Source: Nemophila menziesii (taxonomy: Eukaryota > Streptophyta > Magnoliopsida > Boraginales > Hydrophyllaceae). From it: DNA of 64,000 nucleotides. The notes under the pieces are model-generated. The model worked only from the letters and a program-made list of their open reading frames with translations, was not told the origin of the DNA and ran no database searches. Below are positions 33,716-44,600 of the stretch, in pieces. Made by a program: the position numbers and the translations under genes. Every line of letters begins with the position of its first letter. Within the stretch, counting starts at the first letter, position 1. The stretch spans positions 1,054,001 to 1,118,000 of the forward strand of contig JARWIR010000036.1 of assembly GCA_029959085.1 (NCBI GenBank), written 5' to 3'.

Positions 33716-35295
33716 TGATGTCTCCCTAAATGTTCTAATTTTATACCTTTGGGAGACATCATTTTTGGTGTTTATTTGACTATTTAGATAGACTTTTGGT
33801 GCTAATATGCAATAATCCGGAATTTCCATTTTATTTCTAGTAATTTTGATTTATTAAGCTTTTGCGCGTAATATTGTGTATTTTAGTGAAAAGTCTGTAG
33901 GTTTTAATTATTAGCTAGGAACGGAATCCGAGAAAAGAGTCAAAGATCGTGATATGCAGTCAAGACTTGAAGATAAATCCCGAAAGAATTTGTTTTTAGA
34001 GCTGCAAATCTGTTTTCCAGGCCAAAGATTTCTGATTTCAAGGAACTTAAGAGATGATTGCTCCGCTGACCTTTGAAGAGAAAACATTCCTTATTGAGTT
34101 ACGGAACTTTAGCAAGTGATTTCAGGTCAATCGGAGTTATAACGAAGCGGGAAAAGCCGTTTTAGTGAAGGTGTATCAGCAGTTACGGGATTTTGGGCTT
34201 AGAAATTGGGCTTGGATATTTAATTATTGATTTATTCTTAAGTCCAAGCCCTAATCCGTTTTTAACATTATAAAAGGGCTTTAGACTTCTATTTTCATAG
34301 AACTTTTGGAGAATACAATATACGCTTAAGAGTCAGACACCAGAGAAGAAGCTAGAGGCAGGAAGAGAAGAAGCAAGAGCTGGAGACTGTCTATATCTCC
34401 AACTCGCAGCCAATTCAATTCCGTAATTAGGTTCTTCTATTTTATTCTGTAAAACATGATGAACCTATTTGTTTCTTTAGTTTTTGTCTTTTCAATTATT
34501 ATGAGCTAAACATAATTAGTGCTTGAGAACGCATAATGGGCTAATCCCAATTTGATTTCATTTTATACATTTGAATTTGGGATAATTATTATTTAAATCA
34601 AATTGGGTAAATTGTATTTTTCTTTAATTTGCATTTTAATTACTATTAGTGACCTGATCAATTAATAATAGGACTTAGTATCTAAGCTATTCCAATTAGT
34701 GGTGATTGGATCACCTTGACGGGGGGTTTAGGTACTGAACTAGTTAATGAATGTAGGTTAGAAATTATTTGACTCTGACGAGCTTAATTAAACCTATGGC
34801 CTATTGGGTAATTTAAACTTAAACACTTGAGAGTGGACTATAATCACCCTGACGGGGTTTGTAGCACTTGAGAGTTGCTCCTTAGTCCACCCTGACGGGG
34901 GTAAGGAGATTTTAGAATCCCGACCAAAACAAATTTACTAATTTGTCCCTTATACGATGTATGAAATTAATGATAGTTAGGAAAGCCCTTGCGTCTCTCA
35001 AGTACTGCCTGCTCATACTTGCGTTTTACTTCCACTTATTTGCGTCTTAGTTATTTATTTACATTTTCGCATTAGTCTTTCATACTTAGGATTAATACAA
35101 ACCAACCAATCAATCAATATATCTTTTACTTGCTTTCATAAGTGCAATCATTCATTAGTGGATAAGCATTGTAGTCAACCATCACGTCCTTGGAACGAAT
35201 CTGTTTTATCAACTATATTACTTGGGACAACCGTACACTTGCGGTTGTGGTTCGATTATTTTTGCATTAACTTTAGAACACACAAAGGACCACCA
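33716..35295 (+). repeat. 5' LTR of element 2
   Basis: 1580 bp, TGATGTCTCCC...GGACCACCA. TATA box TATAAAAG at about 34269-34276. Three CCTTGACGGGG/CCCTGACGGGG motifs at about 34714, 34849 and 34890. Confidence 0.95.
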
Positions 35296-35301
35296 AGTTT
35301 T

Positions 35302-35319
35302 TGGCGCCGCTGCCGGGGA
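35302..35319 (+). promoter_or_regulatory. Primer-binding site of element 2 (tRNA-Asp)
   Basis: TGGCGCCGCTGCCGGGGA, 6 bp after the LTR; identical to the site of element 1. Confidence 0.85.
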
Positions 35320-35428
35320 CGGTAGCGTGTGACCACGGTGTTTATCCTTTAGTGATAGTTGCAATTATTTTTATTTCAGTTTTACGCTTTTTGTTTGTTC
35401 ATCTTTTTCAGGATTTTAGGTTTGGTGT

Positions 35429-36742
35429 ATGCGAATAAGACTCTTTAAGGATCTAGAGCCATCTCCTCCGATCCTTAATAATCCAGCATCATTACTCAGA
35501 CTTGCTAACAAGAGAAGGAAAGAACAAGAAGCTTTAGAAGTAGAAGAATTAATTTACAGAATGGAGAACATTAATATTCAGAATCAACAAAACAATAACG
35601 GACAAGCTCAGATAGTGATGAATCAAGATCCATGGTTCGTTAATGGTCCACCAGAAGCTCCATTTTGTGCTCCTGCTCTAGGAGTAGGTGCTCCAGATAT
35701 CAATGTTCCAAGATTTCGTCCAGATTCGGGTATGTTAACTCAATTCCAAAATTTTGGAAATTTTCGTGGTAGAGTTGGAGAAGATCCTATCCGAGCAGTA
35801 CAGAAATTTAAGCAGATATGTGATTCTTATATTACACAAGGAGTTTCAAGAGAACAGATGTATTTTGCTGCGTTTAAATTTTTTGTTATTGATGGAGCGA
35901 GTGAATGGCACGATACGCAAGATCCTACAAGAATAACAAACTGGGACCAACTAGAAACTGCTTTCTTTGACAGGTATTACCCAAGTAATATGAGGTTAGA
36001 TGATCAACTTGCATTAACGCATTTCCGTCAAGAGTATGATGAAACTTTGGGTAAGAGCTGGACAAGATTTCAGATGTGTTTACGAAGGGTTCCCGATCAT
36101 GGCTTTACAGAACAACAACAGCTAAAAATCTTTTACAGAGGCCTTGATGGGACTTCAAGAGAGAAATTGGATTTGCTATGTGGTGCGGGATTTCTTCAAG
36201 TTCAACCCGTTCATGCTAAAATCATTTTGGAAAGAACAGTAAAGAATGAAGTTGGGTGGACTTCGGTGAGAACCCCGGTTAAAGGAGTGAATAATGTTAA
36301 TATCGAAGAAAAGTTTGCTATGCTTGAGAATAAGATTCAAACCACAATAGAGCAACAGTTGAAACAGCTTACACTAGCTGTAAAAGAGGGATTTTCGGGT
36401 AAGAAGGTAGCTGTGCAAGCTGCACAAGAGGTTTATATGTGTTCGATTTGCAGGGGAGATGATCATGATGAGGAAAATTGTCCGAATAATCAAGAGCCTG
36501 TGATGTTTCTCTCCAACAGAGGTAACTTTAATTCGAGTGGTAATGGATACCAGCCTAACAGAAACCATCCTGGGTTTCAATACTCAAATCCTAATGGGCA
36601 TCCAATCCTACATATGCGTATCAGCCGCGTCCCCAAGGTAACAACTTTAATCCAAGACCAAACAATAATTATCAAGGAGGACAGAATCAGGGAAATTATG
36701 TGCAAAGACAAGCTCCTCAAGACACTTACAATGAAACCATGA
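35429..36742 (+). CDS. gag: Gag of element 2 (5' reading frame)
   Basis: A 437-aa open frame starting MRIRLFKDLEPSPP, the same start as in element 1. It includes DPWFVNGPPEA, FRPDSGMLTQFQNFGNF, VQKFKQICDSYITQG, the HFRQEYDETLGKSWTRFQ region of the retrotransposon gag domain and a CSICRGDDHDEENC knuckle. At about 36596-36600 it differs from the copy at 48960 by a 1-bp loss (GGGCATCC against GGGGCAGCC), which shifts the frame; the true C-terminal gag continues in the frame of the next entry (from about 36600). The lesion looks recent, since both sides are otherwise open. The product would be the capsid/nucleocapsid precursor of cytoplasmic virus-like particles. Confidence 0.88.
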   Translation: MRIRLFKDLEPSPPILNNPASLLRLANKRRKEQEALEVEELIYRMENINIQNQQNNNGQAQIVMNQDPWFVNGPPEAPFCAPALGVGAPDINVPRFRPDSGMLTQFQNFGNFRGRVGEDPIRAVQKFKQICDSYITQGVSREQMYFAAFKFFVIDGASEWHDTQDPTRITNWDQLETAFFDRYYPSNMRLDDQLALTHFRQEYDETLGKSWTRFQMCLRRVPDHGFTEQQQLKIFYRGLDGTSREKLDLLCGAGFLQVQPVHAKIILERTVKNEVGWTSVRTPVKGVNNVNIEEKFAMLENKIQTTIEQQLKQLTLAVKEGFSGKKVAVQAAQEVYMCSICRGDDHDEENCPNNQEPVMFLSNRGNFNSSGNGYQPNRNHPGFQYSNPNGHPILHMRISRVPKVTTLIQDQTIIIKEDRIREIMCKDKLLKTLTMKP

Positions 36743-38229
36743 ACCAAAAAGCCTTACCGGCCCAACCACAAGAAGATGTGATTACCCTTCAAAAAACCGT
36801 AGAACAATTGATTGCCCTACATGCACAGTCAATCCAAAGGCAACAAGCTGCTGAAGCACACATTCAGATATTAGAGACTCAAGTTTCGCAAATGAATAAA
36901 CAGCTGAATCAACGTCCACAAGGGCAACTCCCTAGCGATACTGAGAATCCGATCCAAATCGAAGATTGTAAAATCATCTCTCTCAGAAGTGGTAAGAACC
37001 TTCCTCCACCTCCTTTTCCTGTTATGAAAGAGAAGGAAGTTGCTAGAAAAGAAAAGTTTGTGGTGGATAAAGATAAAGAAGTTGAAGTAGAAGAAGTGGA
37101 GAGGCTTGTTGAAATTCCGAAAAAGAAAGATGATACTATAATAAACCGTCCTCCTCCACCATTTCCATCGAGAGTTCAAAAGAAGGGTGATATGGCTGAT
37201 TATCAAAAATTCTTTAACAAGGTAAGAGGTCTTAGCATAAATATTCCGTTGCTAGAAGCTATTCGAGATGTACCCAAGTATGCTAAGTTTTTGAAAAGAG
37301 CTCTCACTAACAAAAGGCCGTATTGTGATAATGAGATGATTGGTCTTCCTGAAGAATGTAGTGCCATTTGTCAAAGTAAGTTACGTCCAAAGTTAGTTGA
37401 TCCTGGGAGTTTCACAATTCCGATCTCGATTGGAGAAGAATGGAAGGGTAAGGCACTATGTGATTTGGGTGCAAGCATCAATCTTATGCCCAAATCGATC
37501 TTTGATAAGCTTAATATTGAAGCAAGACCCACTTCTATGGTCTTGCAAATGTTGGATCGATCTCTTGCACATCCGGAAGGCCGAATCGAAGATGTCCTCG
37601 TTAAGGCAGGTACGTTAATTTTTCCCGCTGATTTCGTTATACTTGATTACGACGCGGATAGGAATGTCCCCATCATTTTGGGAAGACCATTCCTAGCCAC
37701 GGGGCGTACCTTTATTGATGTAGAGAACGGAGAAATGATTATGAGAATCCAAGACGAGGAAATGAAGTTTAATGTGTTTAGACCTATGAAGTTTCCGGAT
37801 TCCAAGGAAGAATGTTTTCGTATAGATGTAATGGAACCGGTAAGAAAAGAGCCAATTAATGTTGTGGACACTTTAGGAGTGGAGGAGAAAGAGCTACGAA
37901 AGAAACCACCAATTAAATCTCCTCCATACGCTAAAAATCCACAACTCAATCAAGCGAAGAAGAAAGAGAAAGCACGTGCCACGAAGGTTCCGAAAGAACC
38001 TAAGAAAGAAAGAAAGAAAAAGGGGTTCAAAGTAGGTGAAGAAGTAGCTATGAAGAAACCAATCACCCCTCCGAAGGTACGTGAATCGAAAAGTTCTTGG
38101 CTAGGACCATTCATGGTCACGAAGGTTATCTCAGATAAACTAGTGGGCATAAAAGCTAAGGGATGCAAATTTCGAGTTGCAAATATTGACAACCTCACTT
38201 ACTGCTGGGGAGGTTATGTCAATGACTAA
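36700..38229 (+). CDS. Gag C-terminus, protease and integrase-tail fusion
   Basis: A 509-aa intact frame. Residues 1-90 are the Gln-rich gag C-terminus (VITLQKTVEQLIALHAQ). Then come proline-rich repeats NRPPPPFPSRVQ and the protease with CDLGASINLMPKSIFD (about 257-272) and ILGRPFLATGRTFIDV (about 325-340). After MKFPDSKEECF the pol of element 1 would begin; instead there is a Lys-rich linker (KKKEKARATKVPKEPKKERK) and then SSWLGPFMVTKV and FRVANIDNLTYCWGG, which match the GPF/Y-type integrase tail of Athila (element 1: SGPYIVTKV, VNGHRLKIYHGG). RT, RNase H and the integrase core are thus removed with the frame kept. The Met at 36700 is internal; the translation start is that of gag. Whether this is a one-off deletion or the standard structure of a non-autonomous family needs copy comparison. 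Confidence 0.8.
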   Translation: MQRQAPQDTYNETMNQKALPAQPQEDVITLQKTVEQLIALHAQSIQRQQAAEAHIQILETQVSQMNKQLNQRPQGQLPSDTENPIQIEDCKIISLRSGKNLPPPPFPVMKEKEVARKEKFVVDKDKEVEVEEVERLVEIPKKKDDTIINRPPPPFPSRVQKKGDMADYQKFFNKVRGLSINIPLLEAIRDVPKYAKFLKRALTNKRPYCDNEMIGLPEECSAICQSKLRPKLVDPGSFTIPISIGEEWKGKALCDLGASINLMPKSIFDKLNIEARPTSMVLQMLDRSLAHPEGRIEDVLVKAGTLIFPADFVILDYDADRNVPIILGRPFLATGRTFIDVENGEMIMRIQDEEMKFNVFRPMKFPDSKEECFRIDVMEPVRKEPINVVDTLGVEEKELRKKPPIKSPPYAKNPQLNQAKKKEKARATKVPKEPKKERKKKGFKVGEEVAMKKPITPPKVRESKSSWLGPFMVTKVISDKLVGIKAKGCKFRVANIDNLTYCWGGYVND

Positions 38230-38454
38230 GGAATGAGGTAACCCGTCGAGTTTAACGACGTTAAACAAAAGCCAATTTCTTGTATATTAGTTTAAGTTTT
38301 TATTTTTCGTAGTTTAGATTAGTTTGATTTTCGTTAATTTAGTGTTTATTATTAAGAAATGAGGAAGGGTAGTTGTTTTTGATGATTTCAGGGGTAAAAA
38401 GGTCATGAGTTTGGGGTCAAAACGATGAGAAAACGAAAAATTATGGAGTCAATA
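38230..38454 (+). other. Element 2 non-coding segment after the fusion ORF
   Basis: AT-rich stretch matching 17650-17880 of element 1 on the other strand (landmark CCCCAAACTCATGACC in plus orientation there). No gene. Confidence 0.5.
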
Positions 38455-38880
38455 GCAGGTTTGACTGGCTAGCCGGCGAGCTGGCCGGCATACCGTCCGA
38501 ACGAGCTGAAGACCCCAAGGTTCTGACCCCTGCGTCAGCAATGACGCAGCATTGCTGCGTCACGATTTGCGCCAGCGGGAATTCACCGGCATGCCGGTCA
38601 GATGACCGGCTAGCCGGCCAGCAAAAGGAGGGGTTCTGATCACTGCGTCAGCAATGACGCAAGCACGCTGCGTCTCCATTCCCGCCATCGATATGCCGCC
38701 GGCATGCCGGCGAATCTGCCGGCTAGCCGGCCAAGGAATTCAAGGTTTCTGATCACTGCATCAGCAATGACGCAAGGAGGCTGCGTTAGAGGTAAAAAGA
38801 AGAGTAAAATTTTCATTTTCGAAATTTATTTTTTTCGCCGACACAGTGACCGGCATGCCGGTCAACTGCTGTGATTGGCG
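38455..38880. repeat. GC-rich palindrome cluster of element 2
   Basis: Counterpart of 17180-17640. It contains GGCTAGCCGGC, GCCGGCATGCCGG and the CTGCGTCAGCAATGACGCAG type of inverted repeat, alternating about every 120 bp. Confidence 0.85.
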
Positions 38881-40934
38881 ATTTTAAGGGTTAAAACCCT
38901 ATATTTTTAGCTTCTTTCCTAACCCAGCCTCCACCTACGAATCCTATCCGCCAACTACTCCGATAATCATCATCAAAACAGCACTATACCACCAATCCTT
39001 CCCTCTAAACATCAACCAAGTTCACAATCAAACCATAAATCTTTCAAAATACCAACGTTACACACTTTAAACCAAAATTTTCTTTCACCAAAGCTGAAAA
39101 TTAGCTGTTAAACCTTTCCTAAACCTTGAAATATCCATGACCTAGCTCTAAACAATCCATAATTCATATCCAAACCTTCAAGAACACTAAAATCACAATT
39201 TTATCCAAACCTTTTGAGGGTCTTGAAGCTTTGAGTTTGGGGTCATCAGAGATGACCATGGAGGTTGGAAAAGGTACGAAGAACATGATGAAGGAACGAA
39301 TTGGGTATTAAGGGAAGATTTTGATAGAAGAGATGATGCTTAGAGGGCAAGTAATAAATGAAAACGTGGGAAATTTGAAGAAGTTCGAGGTGACGAAGAA
39401 CACTTTAAAAGCAACCATTGATGAAGAAGAATTCTAAACCTCAACCTGGACGCAACACCGACACCAGCCTCGCGCTGGCTCAGATACGTTTTCTAATCCT
39501 CCTCATTTAGTGTAGATTATTTTACTGCTTTGAGTCTTTTCGAGTCGTGGGGACACGACTCATTTTGAGTTTGGGGTGGGGTTCGTTGCCTCATCCCAGT
39601 TTTTATGTTTTATTTGTTTTTAATTGCTTTCAATAAATTAATTAGGAGTTGCGTTTGACTGTAGAAGATTTTAAATGTCCCTTTTAAGCATACTTTTGAT
39701 GAATCTATGATAGTAGATAGTGGACTTTAGGGAATAACATAAAACGCACTTACAATTGCATGCAAACATAGATATTGAATAGGAAAAATTAATGAACAAT
39801 GCAAAAGAAGTAAGCTTGTACTTAAGGAAAATGTTTGGTTTGTAGAACGTGAGATCTAAATTAGTAGAGAACCCACTTAGATATGAACTAGAGACGAACC
39901 ATGTAGTTAGGAAAATGATAGGGGCAGTTCTTTGTTAGCCATTTGAAACCTTTTAGCTTGCTATCCCTTATATTAATTTTATCCGTCTTAGCCCAATATT
40001 GAGCCTTAAGCCTTTCTTTTGTAGCCACGATATAAGCCCATTACCCCTTAGATTATTTGGCATGACCAAATGACCCGCACTTGAATCACATTCCTGAGAC
40101 CTGTCTCGAGCTTGAGTTTGGGGTGGAGGGTCCACATTTGGGAAATTTCATTGGGTTGGATTTATGTGTTTATATTAAGGCACAAAAATAAAAGATGATA
40201 TTATTATTTGTAATCCTTTGCCGGGATTTGAAAAAGAAAAAAAAGAAAAGAAAAAAAAATTATAAGAGACATGACCTTTCACATCAAAATGATGGTCATG
40301 GGTATCTTGTACAAAAAAAAGAAGAAAAGAAATGAAAAAGAAAATAAAAAGAAAGAAAGAATAAAATAAACCGGCAAAGTGGAATATTCTAAAAAATCAT
40401 CTTAGATTAATTGGGTTGACATGGGGACGCAACATTAGCGCGTCAAATGGGTTGAGTGAGAACATTATATGAGTGTAAACTCAAGCTCGTGGACAGTTGT
40501 TGATGGTAAGTGAGGAGAGAGCCAAAAGCTCACTTCAAATTTACCAAATATACATACCACACCGTCCCTAAGCCTACGCTAAAACCGTAAAGTCCTCGTG
40601 ATTCCTAGGTACATGGTAAGTTAATAGTTTGTATACTAAGTGGAGCGTTCAAAGCGAGTAAGGATCGAGGAACAAACTATAGCCATCATAATGAGATAAG
40701 TACAAGTGTAACCTTCTAGCATTGCAAAGTTAATTTTATGATTGAAGTTATTTGTGTTTGATGTTGCATGATTAGTGTATGTGTATGTTAGTTCTTAATG
40801 TTTGCTATATGAGATTTATCTTTAGAATTGCTTTAGGGTTGATTTGCTAGCTTCTATTTTCTCTTGCATCTACTTCATTCCCCTTGTTTTTAGTTTTGCT
40901 TTGTCGGGACGACAAAGGTTTGAGTTGGGGGTCT
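38881..40934 (+). other. Element 2 3' non-coding region and polypurine tract
   Basis: About 2 kb. Positions 39230-39480 hold remnants of the start and end of the env-position ORF of element 1 (GGGGTCATCAGAGATGACC, then GGACGCAACACCGACACCAGCC...), with the body deleted. An inverted repeat GAGTCGTGGGGACACGACTC lies at 39542-39561. A purine-rich run lies at 40225-40375. The polypurine tract GAGTTGGGGGTCT at 40922-40934 abuts the 3' LTR. No gene remains. Confidence 0.65.
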
Positions 40935-42514
40935 TGATGTCTCCCTAAATGTTCTAATTTTATACCTTTGGGAGACATCATTTTTGGTGTTTATTTGACT
41001 ATTTAGATAGACTTTTGGTGATAATATGCAATAATCCGGAATTTCCATTTTATTTCTAGTAATTTTGATTTATTAAGCTTTTGCGCGTAATATTGTGTAT
41101 TTTAGTGAAAAGTTTGTAGGTTTTAATTATTAGCTAGGAACGGAATCCGAGAAGAGAGTCAAAGATCGTGATATGGAGTCAAGACTTGAAGATAAATCCC
41201 GAAAGAATTTGTTTTTAGAGCTGCAAATCTGTTTTCGAGGCCAAAGATTGCTGATTTCAAGGAACTTAAGAGATGATTGAGCCACTGACCTTTGAAGAGG
41301 AAACATTCCTTATTGAGTTACAGAACTTTAGCAAGTGATTTCAGGTCAATCGGAGTCATAACGAAGCGGGAAAACCCGTTTTAGTGAAGGTGTATCAGCA
41401 GTTACGGGATTTTGGGCTTAGAAATTGGACTTGGATATTTAATTATTGATTTATTCTTAAGTCCAAGCCCTAATCCGTTTTTAACATTATAAAAGGGCTT
41501 TAGACTTCTATTTTCATAGAACTTTTGGAGAATACAACATACGCTTAAGAGTCAGACACCAGAGAAGAAGCTAGAGGCAGGAAGAGAACAAGCAAGAGCG
41601 GGAGACTGTCTATATCTCCAACTCGTAGCCAATTCAATTCCGTAATTAGGTTCTTCTATTTTATCATGCAAAACATGATGAACCTATTTGTTTCTTTAGT
41701 TTTTGTCTTTTCAATTATTATGAGCTAAACATAATTAGTGCTTGAGAACGCATAATGGGTTAATCTCAATTTGATTTCGTTTTATACATTTGAATGTGGG
41801 ATAATTATTATTTAAATCAAATTGGGTAAATTGTATTTTTCTTTAATTTTCATTTTAATTACTATTATTGACCTGATCAATAAATAATAGGACTTAGTAT
41901 CTAAGCTATTCCAATTAGTGGTGATTGGATCACCTTGACGGGGGGTTTAGGTACCGAACTAGTTAATGAATGTAGGTTAGAAATTATTTGACTCTGACGA
42001 GCTTAATTAAACCTATGGCCTATTGGGTAATTTAAACTTAAACACTTGAGAGTGGACTATAATCACCCTGACGGGGTTTGTAGCACTTGAGAGTTGCTCC
42101 TTAGTCCACCCTGACGGGGGTAAGGAGAATTTAGAATCCCGACCAATACAAATTTACCAATTTGTCCCTTAAACGATGTATGAAATGAATGATAGTTAGG
42201 AAAGCCCTTGCGTCTCTCAAGTAATGCCTGCTCATACTTTCGTTTTACTTCCACTTATTTACGTCTTAGTTATTTATTTACATTTTCGCATTAGTCTTTC
42301 ATACTTAGGATTAATACAAACCAACCAATCAATCAATATATCTTTTACTTGCTTTCATAAGTGCAATCATTCATTAGTGGATAAGCATTGTAGTCAACCA
42401 TCCCGTCCTTGGAACGAATCTGTTTTATCAACTATATTACTTGGGACAACCGTACACTTGCTGTTGTGGTTCGATTATTTTTGCATTTATTTTAGAACAC
42501 ACAAAGGACCACCA
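40935..42514 (+). repeat. Shared middle LTR of element 2
   Basis: 1580 bp, nearly identical to 33716-35295 (differences such as GTGATAATATG for GTGCTAATATG). TATAAAAG at 41488-41495. It is followed not by host DNA but by a second primer-binding site and internal region. Confidence 0.95.
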
Positions 42515-42647
42515 AGTTTTTGGCGCCGCTGCCAGGGACGGTAGCATGTGACCACGGTGTTTATCCTTTAGTGATAGTTGCATTTATTTTTATTTCAGTT
42601 TTACGCTTTTTGTTTGTTAATCTTTTTTAGGTTTTTAGATTTGGTGT

Positions 42648-42748
42648 ATGCGAAGAAGACTCTTTAAGGATCTAGAGCCATCACCTCCGATCCTTAATAA
42701 TCCAGAATCATTAATCAGACTTGCTAACAAGAGAAGGAAAGAACAAGA
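42648..42748 (+). pseudogene. gag: Gag N-terminus, second copy (cut by copia)
   Basis: MRRRLFKDLEPSPP and LANKRRKEQ as in 35429 onwards; interrupted after GAACAAGA by the copia insertion. Confidence 0.85.
42744..42748. repeat. TSD of Sirevirus-like element, left
   Basis: CAAGA, repeated at 47891-47895. The uninterrupted sequence in the first gag copy reads AACAAGAAGCTTTAG (about 35523). Confidence 0.93.
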
Positions 42749-42887
42749 TGTTAGCCTCCCCTTGTTTTTTATTCCCGTTTTAATATTCGACAAATCATCA
42801 TATAAACTAAAATTCATTTTGTATCACTTTTAAAGGTTTTCCAAAACCCCTCATTAGATTAGTTGTCTTTAAATCTTTGATCTTAAG
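42749..42887 (+). repeat. 5' LTR remnant of Sirevirus-like element
   Basis: 139 bp matching 46730-46868 with a handful of mismatches, then an abrupt change to internal sequence. Confidence 0.9.
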
Positions 42888-42895
42888 AAAAAGCT

Positions 42896-43276
42896 TTGTT
42901 GGAGAAAAAGATTGTTGATCAAAATGCTATTATTTTAAAATTTACAAGTGGGCAAGAAAACTTGGATTTGATTTTAGGTTCTCAAAAAATGGCTTTTGAA
43001 AAAAGTGGTGTTGGATATGATCCATCAACTAAACAAAAACTTTTGAAAAATGTTTTTGTAAAATCAAAAATTTCAAATGCTATTCCATCTTCTTCAAAAT
43101 CTTCTATCACTTGCACCTATTGTGAAAAACTTGGTCATGATGCATCTCATTGTTATTATCGTAAATTATTGGATTTGGGATCTCTTGTGCCATTTTGGAA
43201 AAGGCCTATATGGGCTATAAAAAGAAAATCCACTAACCCTCATGGACCCAAACCAAATTGGGTACCTAAAGCCTAA
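42896..43276 (+). pseudogene. Copia gag, C-terminal part
   Basis: A 126-aa open frame. The central CCHC zinc knuckle reads CTYCEKLGHDASHC (CX2CX4HX4C), preceded by a Lys/Ser-rich linker and followed by a basic tail (WKRPIWAIKRKS, PKPNWVPKA). The gag N-terminal domain is lost with the 5' deletion, so the Met at 42896 is not the natural start. The knuckle would bind element RNA. The frame ends in TAA before the protease frame, which starts about 20 bp later; in an intact relative the two would be joined. Confidence 0.8.
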
Positions 43277-43296
43277 ATTATTTTTGTGTGTAGGGA

Positions 43297-44600
43297 TTGA
43301 GCATCAAGAAGCAAAATATATGGCTCCTTGATAGTGGATGCTCAAGACATATGACCGGGAACCCATCATTATTTACACATCTATATAAAACAAAAGGTGA
43401 TAAAGTTACTTTTGCCGACAATACTAAAAAACGCGTTTTGGGTAAAGGTAACATTGGTAATATGAATTCTTTACTCATCTCAAATGTTTTGCTTGTTGAG
43501 GGTCTATCTTTTAACTTGCTTAGTATAAGTCAACTTTGTGATGTTGGTTATAGTGTTAAATTTGAAGCATCTAGATGCATTGTTTTAAAAAATGATGAGT
43601 TAAATACTATGTTTATTGCAAAAAGATCGGATAATGTTTTTGTAGTTGATCTTGAGAGTCTTATGTGTCAACGTATTAAATGCTTATCCGTGGTAAATGA
43701 TAGTTGGCTTTGGCATAGACGTTTAGGACATGCTAGTATGGATTTGATTTCAAAATTGTCTAGAAAAAATCTTGTTGTTGGTTTGCCTATTTATAAGTTT
43801 GATAAAGATAAATTATGTGATGCATGTCAACTTGGTAAACAACATCGTTCATCTTTTAAATCCATAAATAAGGTCATCACCGTTAGGCCACTTCAATTAT
43901 TGCATATGGATCTTTTTGGTCCCGTTGATGTCACTAGTCTAGGAGGATCTAGATATGTCTTTGTTGTTGTTGATGATTACACTAGATATACATGGGTGAT
44001 GTTCCTTTCTTTAAAAAATCAAGCCTTCAATGAATTTGCAAAACTTTGTAGAAAGGTGCAAAATGAGAAAGGCTACTCTATTACATGCATTCGTAGTGAT
44101 AATGGTAGTGAATATGTGAATTCTCCTTTTGTGCATTTTTGTGATGAATTTGGGATTGAGCATAATTTTTCGGCTCCTAGAACTCCCCAACAAAATGGGG
44201 TAGTGGAAAGGAAAACCCGAACTCTACAAGAAATGGCTTAAACAATGCTAAAAGAACATAGCTTGCCTACATACTTTTGGGGTGAAGCCGTGCATATGGC
44301 TTGTTATGTGTTAAATAGAGTTCTTATTAGACCCCTTATTAAGAAAACCCCTTATGAGCTTTGGAATGGTAGACCACCAACTATTGCTTATTTTCGTGTT
44401 TTTGGATGCAAATGTTTTATCTTAAACACTAGGGATTATTTGGGAAAATTTGATGCTAAATCGGATGAAGGTATTTTTCTTGGTTATTCCACTAAGGGAA
44501 AAGCCTATCGCATTTCAACAAACGTACTCGTACCATTGAAGAATCTATGCATGTTGACTTTGATGAGACTAACCCTTTTTGTATCAAGAAAGTAGTAGAT
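43297..44600 (+). pseudogene. Copia protease and integrase (broken)
   Basis: The protease motif is WLLDSGCSRHMTGN (D-S-G, residues about 9-22 of the 43297 frame). The GAG-pre-integrase zinc region reads WLWHRRLGHAS ... CDACQLGKQHRSSF. The integrase core has LLHMDLFGPV (D), IRSDNGSEYV (D) and APRTPQQNGVVERK (E). Stop TAA at 44239-44241 (EMA*TML); the frame resumes with LKEHSLPTYFWGEAV, TPYELWNGR and VFGCKCFILN. A 1-bp frameshift near 44510 moves the reading into the frame of the following RT entry. Catalytic D, D and E are all present, but the two lesions abolish a full polyprotein. Confidence 0.9.

Larger units (their letters stand above)
33716..42514 (+). mobile_element. Athila-type LTR element 2 (lacks RT to integrase core)
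   Basis: 8,799 bp from LTR to LTR. The LTRs (33716-35295 and 40935-42514) are both 1580 bp and nearly identical. The tRNA-Asp-type primer site is at 35302-35319. The internal region is only 5,639 bp: gag, protease, a short basic linker, an integrase-tail remnant, a GC-rich palindrome block, remnants of the env-position region and a polypurine tract. RT, RNase H and the integrase core are absent, so the element could move only with help in trans, presumably from an element like 10773-25126. The base composition and landmarks are those of that element, but the LTRs are clearly diverged, so this is a separate family. The 5 bp before it are CATAC. The right flank is not a TSD because a second internal region follows. 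Confidence 0.9.

Noticed and set aside
36374..36580. Short antisense frames inside gag (also 48740-48946, 22060-22296)
   Set aside because: Shadows of the gag coding sequence in other frames.
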